Notes under the pieces: generated by a model
The model's input: only the letters and a program-made list of their open reading frames with translations
What the model was told of the DNA's origin: nothing
Database searches by the model: none
Part shown: positions 61,706 through 64,000 of the stretch, one piece after another
Numbering within the stretch: the stretch's first letter is position 1
Layout: the number at the start of each line of letters is the position of its first letter
Origin: a bacterium
Lineage (GTDB): Bacteria; Myxococcota_A; UBA9160; UBA4427
Length of the DNA: 64,000 bases
Assembly (NCBI GenBank): GCA_024742285.1
Contig: JANSYR010000020.1
Span: 42,945-106,944, forward strand
Direction: 5' to 3'
Translations under genes and position numbers: made by a program

Positions 61706-62341
61706 TCAGCGCTCCTCCGAAGGCGTGGCGCGATCGGCCGGCGATTCCCCGTCCTCGCGATCCAGGCGCCCCATCTCGCGGTAAGCGTAGAGGAAGCGTT
61801 GCCCGACCGTCACGCACGAGCCGACCGCGAGCAGGAGGAGGACGGGCTCGAGCCAGCCGGTCAGGCTCCCGATCGCGAGCAGCCCGATCCGCTCGCCCCG
61901 CTCCAGGAACCCACCGGGCATCCGGTCGATCAGGAGCTCCGCCCGCGCCTTCGCGTAGGACGTGAGGACCGTGGCGACCAGGACGAGCGCGCACAGCCCC
62001 GCCCAGCCGACCTCCCCCGATCGCTCGTAGAAGACCACGAGGCCGAGCATCGCGAGGATGTCCACGACACGATCGAGAGAGGAGTCGAGGAAGGCGCCGA
62101 AGCGGGTGGCGATCCCGAAATGGCGCGCGACGACGCCGTCGACGAGATCGAAGAAGCCGCCCGCGATCAGCAGGCAGCCCCCGGTCCGGAGCGCACCCGA
62201 GGCGAAGGCGAGTCCCGCAGCGCCGGCCACGAGGGTGCCGAAGACGGTCATCACGTCCGGCGAGATCGGACGCCAGAACAGGAAGGGGAAGGCCGTGTGG
62301 ATCCACCCGTCGATGCGGTGGCCCAGCTTCTCCTTGATCAT
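61706..62341 (-). CDS. CDP-alcohol phosphatidyltransferase family protein
   Basis: The 211-aa membrane protein has the signature DGxxAR-x8-G-x3-D-x3-D as VDGVVARHFGIATRFGAFLD plus SSLDR, and about six hydrophobic segments. The family makes phospholipid head groups (PgsA, PssA) or transfers inositol phosphate. The subgroup is not clear. ATG 62341; it lies 39 bp after the small protein gene. Confidence 0.85.
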   Translation of the reverse strand: MIKEKLGHRIDGWIHTAFPFLFWRPISPDVMTVFGTLVAGAAGLAFASGALRTGGCLLIAGGFFDLVDGVVARHFGIATRFGAFLDSSLDRVVDILAMLGLVVFYERSGEVGWAGLCALVLVATVLTSYAKARAELLIDRMPGGFLERGERIGLLAIGSLTGWLEPVLLLLAVGSCVTVGQRFLYAYREMGRLDREDGESPADRATPSEER

Positions 62342-62380
62342 GGTCTCGGGAGCGCGAAGCGGCTGGCTCCGCGCCGCGGG

Positions 62381-62674
62381 CTAGCCGCCGAAGGACGTGC
62401 CGTCGCCACCGAAGCCGCCGCCACCGACGGTCGTCGGACCGCCGAAGGTCGGCGCCGCCGGCTCGGGCGTCGCGGCCGGCGCTTCTGCACCAGCGCTGTC
62501 GGCGTTCGCGCGGGCGGCTTCTTCCTCGGCCTCGAGCTCGGCCGCGGTCGTCATCTTGTCCGTCACGTCGGGCAGGGCCTCGAGGTGGGCGTCGACGTCC
62601 GTCTGCTCCACCCAGTCGCGCCGGCTGCTGAGCCGTCGATCGAAACGCAGGCGTTCCACCGATTCTCGATCCAT
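62381..62674 (-). CDS. Small conserved hypothetical protein (MDRESVERLRFDRR type)
   Basis: The 97-aa protein has a conserved N-terminal half (MDRESVERLRFDRRLSSRRD, then LEALPDVTDKM) and a low-complexity Ala/Glu then Gly-rich tail (GGPTTVGGGGFGGDGTSFGG). I recall similar small proteins in deltaproteobacterial genomes, without known function. ATG 62674 follows ACGGAG. It heads the minus-strand group running to ispE. Confidence 0.7.
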   Translation of the reverse strand: MDRESVERLRFDRRLSSRRDWVEQTDVDAHLEALPDVTDKMTTAAELEAEEEAARANADSAGAEAPAATPEPAAPTFGGPTTVGGGGFGGDGTSFGG

Positions 62675-62916
62675 GTCTTCGTTCTCCGTTGACCCGTCGG
62701 AACGGCGCCGCGCGGGGGGCGACCGGTTCGGCCCTGATGTGATCGGGGGCGACGGGGAATATGGGGCGCCGCACACTAGCAGCGACCGGGGGAATCCGTC
62801 CACCGAGGGCACCCCCGGACCCGATTCCGCGCAGGGACGGGAACCCCCCGCCCTTCGAGTGGGTCGAATTGACCGGTTCAACGCGCCCGGATAGGCTGCG
62901 CCCCCGGAGAGCCACC

Positions 62917-63747
62917 TTGTCGCCGATCGTCCCTTCCCGAGCCCGAACGCGTGCGCCCGTCCGCCCCCTGCGCGGACTGCGGCCCATCCTCCTGGCTGCC
63001 GCCGCCGCGGTCGCCCTCGCCGGCTGCGCGGGCGACACGGTCACCTTCGAAGAGGTGAAGCCGGCGGAGGAGCTCTACGCGGACGGGCTCGAGATCCTCA
63101 AGGGCCGCCGGATCCTCGGCATCTTCCCGAACACCGACTACGACGCCGCGATCGAGAAGTTCCAGGCGATCATCGACAACTACCCGTACAGCGACTACGA
63201 GGAGCGCGCCCAGCTCAAGATCGCCGATGCCTACTTCGCGGACGACCGCTTCGAGGAAGCCCTCTCCTACTACCAGGATTTCGCCGACCTCCATCCACAG
63301 CATTCGAAGGTCCCCTACGCCCTGCTCCGCGCGGCGAAGTGCCACTACAACCAGATCGAATCCGTCGATCGCGACCAGAGCTCGACCTTCGAGGCGACCG
63401 CGGCGCTCGAAAAGCTGATCCGCAACCACCCGTACGCGGAAGAGACGCGCGAAGGCGAGGAGATGATGGTCTCGCTGCGCACTCGGCTCGCCCAGAACAT
63501 GCTGCACATCGCCGACTTCTATCTCGACCGGACCCACTGGCAGTCGGCGGCGGCGCGCTATCGCCGGGTCCTCGACGAGTATCCGGGCCTCGGAATGGAC
63601 GCGAAGGCGCTCTATCGCCTCGGCGTCTGCCTCGAGAACATGCGCCGCGAGGACGAGGCCCTGCGCCTCTATCACGTGGTCGTCGAGAACTACGCGGAGA
63701 CCTCGTCGGCACGGCGCGCGCGGGCGCGGATCGCGCGATCCGATTGA
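62917..63747 (+). CDS. bamD: Outer-membrane assembly lipoprotein BamD
   Basis: The 276-aa protein has a lipoprotein signal (LRPILLAAAAAVALAGC, lipobox LAGC, Cys37) and five TPR-like helical repeats (YDAAIEKFQAIIDNYPYSDY; FEEALSYYQDFADLHPQHSK). BamD is part of the complex that inserts beta-barrel proteins in the outer membrane. TTG 62917 has GGAG 7 nt upstream and no better start exists. Divergent from the small protein gene. Confidence 0.88.
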   Translation: MSPIVPSRARTRAPVRPLRGLRPILLAAAAAVALAGCAGDTVTFEEVKPAEELYADGLEILKGRRILGIFPNTDYDAAIEKFQAIIDNYPYSDYEERAQLKIADAYFADDRFEEALSYYQDFADLHPQHSKVPYALLRAAKCHYNQIESVDRDQSSTFEATAALEKLIRNHPYAEETREGEEMMVSLRTRLAQNMLHIADFYLDRTHWQSAAARYRRVLDEYPGLGMDAKALYRLGVCLENMRREDEALRLYHVVVENYAETSSARRARARIARSD

Positions 63748-64000
63748 TTACCGATCGGCGCGACGTGCCTCTCGACGCGCCCTTTCGGGGGCGCGTCTTG
63801 CGCTGAGGGCTCGCTTCTGGGGGCGGCGCTGCGCGGCTCTCGACTTGGGGCGTGGACCGAAGAATGCACCTCGGGTTCGGTCCCTCTCGGTCGGCTGGAA
63901 ACAGGTACGAGCGTTCACGACGATCACGCGAAACGAGACCGGGAGTGGACACTCTCACGGGGCCGGCATCGCGGATCCGCCCGCTCGGCGAGCAGGCGCA
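63748..64000. other. Non-coding end of window after bamD
   Basis: Apart from the hairpin repeat at 63768-63812 and a related GGCGCTGCGCG-CTCTCGA sequence at 63824-63843 (also found at 22414-22431), I see no gene or promoter in the last 190 bp. Confidence 0.4.
63768..63812 (+). repeat. Dispersed hairpin repeat, copy 3
   Basis: Stem 63774-63782 / 63789-63797 (GACGCGCCC / GGGCGCGTC, perfect 9 bp) followed by the same tail TTGCGCTGAGGGCTC as the two copies at 22.4-22.5 kb. It lies 20 bp after the bamD stop. The stem sequence differs from copy 1 but pairs perfectly, so pairing rather than sequence is kept. Confidence 0.75.

Overview
The window is chromosomal DNA of a high-G+C, Gram-negative, aerobic bacterium. 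Outer-membrane biogenesis (BamD, a heptose-1-phosphate adenylyltransferase, LolA-fold and MMPL proteins), a heme O synthase, and oxygen-dependent ring-cleavage enzymes all point that way. The gene content (EI-Ntr, NtrB/NtrC, a Mrp without the CxxC pair, DUF3604, a questin-oxidase-like protein, a small conserved MDRESVERLRFDRR protein) resembles lineages once grouped as Deltaproteobacteria (Myxococcota or Binatota-like). This placement is inferred from gene content only; no rRNA lies in the window. Genes are tightly packed, start/stop overlaps of 1-4 nt are common, and many genes start with GTG or TTG. I see no phage, IS element, CRISPR array or integrase.

Layout. 1-5.1 kb: truncated ctaB, an acyltransferase, EI-Ntr (ptsP) and a small XRE regulator. 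5.1-17.8 kb: AsmA-like protein, heptose adenylyltransferase, PlsC-like acyltransferase, a degenerate MobA-like protein with moeA, ntrBC, thiE, a CNT nucleoside transporter, an M19 dipeptidase and lspA. 17.8-22.4 kb: PaaX-like regulator, fatty-acid desaturase, questin-oxidase-like protein, mrp. 22.5-31.3 kb: a steroid (9,10-seco pathway) ring A/B degradation operon, hsaC-A-G-F-D-E plus DUF3604, divergent from two tandem Lrp/AsnC regulators. The intergenic region carries a promoter overlapped by a perfect inverted repeat. 31.3-36.8 kb: MMPL/RND exporter, two LolA-fold-like secreted proteins and a lipoprotein phosphodiesterase. 36.8-42.3 kb: thiD, a membrane MutS-like ATPase, alkaline phosphatase, a doubtful GNAT-N-terminal-like ORF and a SnoaL-like protein.

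42.3-52 kb: a peptidoglycan-recycling set (ldcA, serine hydrolase, mpl) behind dnaB, then a cupin/serine-hydrolase pair lying between dnaB and rplI-rpsR-rpsF. 52-56.1 kb: arylamine N-acetyltransferase and the pyridoxal-phosphate synthase genes pdxS/pdxT with a MocR/PdxR-type regulator and a three-copy operator-like motif. 56.2-63.8 kb: pth, an MFS transporter, rplY, prs, tRNA-Gln, ispE, DUF1844, a CDP-alcohol phosphatidyltransferase, a small conserved protein and bamD.

Most worth following up: the steroid operon with its unusual Lrp-pair control; the pdxR operator; a dispersed hairpin repeat with a constant tail; low-complexity extensions on four ribosomal proteins; a MobA-like protein that has lost its nucleotide-binding loop; and genes whose reading frames have no ordinary start codon (ptsP, the MMPL exporter).
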